Below are positions 63,973 through 64,000 of a stretch of 64,000 bases of DNA, piece after piece (the first letter of the stretch is position 1; each line of letters opens with the position of its first letter). The position numbers were made by a program, and so were the translations under genes. The stretch covers positions 2,220,234 through 2,284,233 of the forward strand of contig NZ_SHKO01000001.1 in NCBI RefSeq assembly GCF_004217095.1, written 5' to 3'. Source of the stretch: Advenella incenata. GTDB taxonomy: Bacteria; Pseudomonadota; Gammaproteobacteria; Burkholderiales; Burkholderiaceae_B. The notes under the pieces are model-generated. The model was not told the origin of the DNA, did not search any database, and saw only the letters and a list, made by a program, of their open reading frames with translations.

Positions 63973-64000
63973 ATGATGGAAATGAGCAATAAATTGAAAA
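63973..64000 (+). CDS. Start of a divergent gene, truncated by window edge
   Basis: ATG at 63973 (or 63976) with GAGGGA 9 nt upstream opens an uninterrupted frame, MMEMSNKLK, to the end of the window. Being divergent from a sugar ABC operon with an operator between, it could be the operon's regulator, but nine codons do not identify a family. Confidence 0.4.

Overview
The window reads as a single contiguous stretch of a betaproteobacterial chromosome. It is probably from the Alcaligenaceae (an Advenella, Bordetella or Achromobacter relative). That placement is an inference from gene order (map-glnD facing rpsB-tsf-pyrH-frr-uppS-cdsA-dxr-rseP-bamA-skp-lpxD-fabZ-lpxA-lpxB-rnhB; ygfZ facing mltG-tmk-holB-tatD) and from two Bug-type (TctC family) periplasmic receptors. 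No database search was possible. No rRNA, tRNA, CRISPR array, insertion sequence or phage gene was recognised.

Positions 1-8000 hold the 3' part of a dihydrolipoamide dehydrogenase gene, then folC, a SPOR-domain gene, cvpA and purF, and a MarR regulator overlapping a Bcr/CflA-type drug exporter. Positions 7916-12565 are a minus-strand block: map, glnD, marC, dsbB. A long gap with short repeats separates it from the large plus-strand translation / isoprenoid / envelope block (13054-28079), in which many genes overlap by ATGA. A lone membrane fatty-acid desaturase and a SpoU-type RNA methyltransferase follow.

Positions 30253-45000 hold ppsR facing away from ppsA (a bifunctional regulator and its target), then FKBP, NfeD and band-7 genes, smpB facing away from ratA-rnfH, a 3-hydroxyisobutyryl-CoA-hydrolase-like gene converging on ygfZ, the mltG-tmk-holB-tatD run, and a pair of exported proteins (an ankyrin-repeat protein and an unrecognised four-cysteine protein). 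Glutamate dehydrogenase, a CrcB fluoride channel and a minus-strand exporter / glutathione peroxidase / glutathione transferase operon come next.

From about 49.6 kb the content is accessory and catabolic. A LysR regulator, an EamA permease and a Bug receptor read leftward. Facing them is a RraA-like aldolase, D-2-hydroxyacid dehydrogenase, second Bug receptor, FMN L-2-hydroxyacid oxidase and exported M20 peptidase. A perfect inverted repeat overlaps the promoter between the two arms. The set looks like uptake and oxidation of a 2-hydroxy or branched dicarboxylic acid; the substrate cannot be read from sequence. The right end is a leftward sugar-type ABC operon (binding protein, double ATPase, a permease made of two fused permease halves, and an SMP-30 lactonase). 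It is preceded by a palindromic operator candidate and the first codons of a divergent gene.

The most distinctive non-coding signals are an 18-bp-arm inverted repeat just before ppsA, a terminator whose 3' arm also carries the ribosome binding site of the next gene (29413-29443), the perfect operator-like repeat at 52553-52583, and competing hairpins upstream of rpsB. I see no clearly new defence or mobile system.
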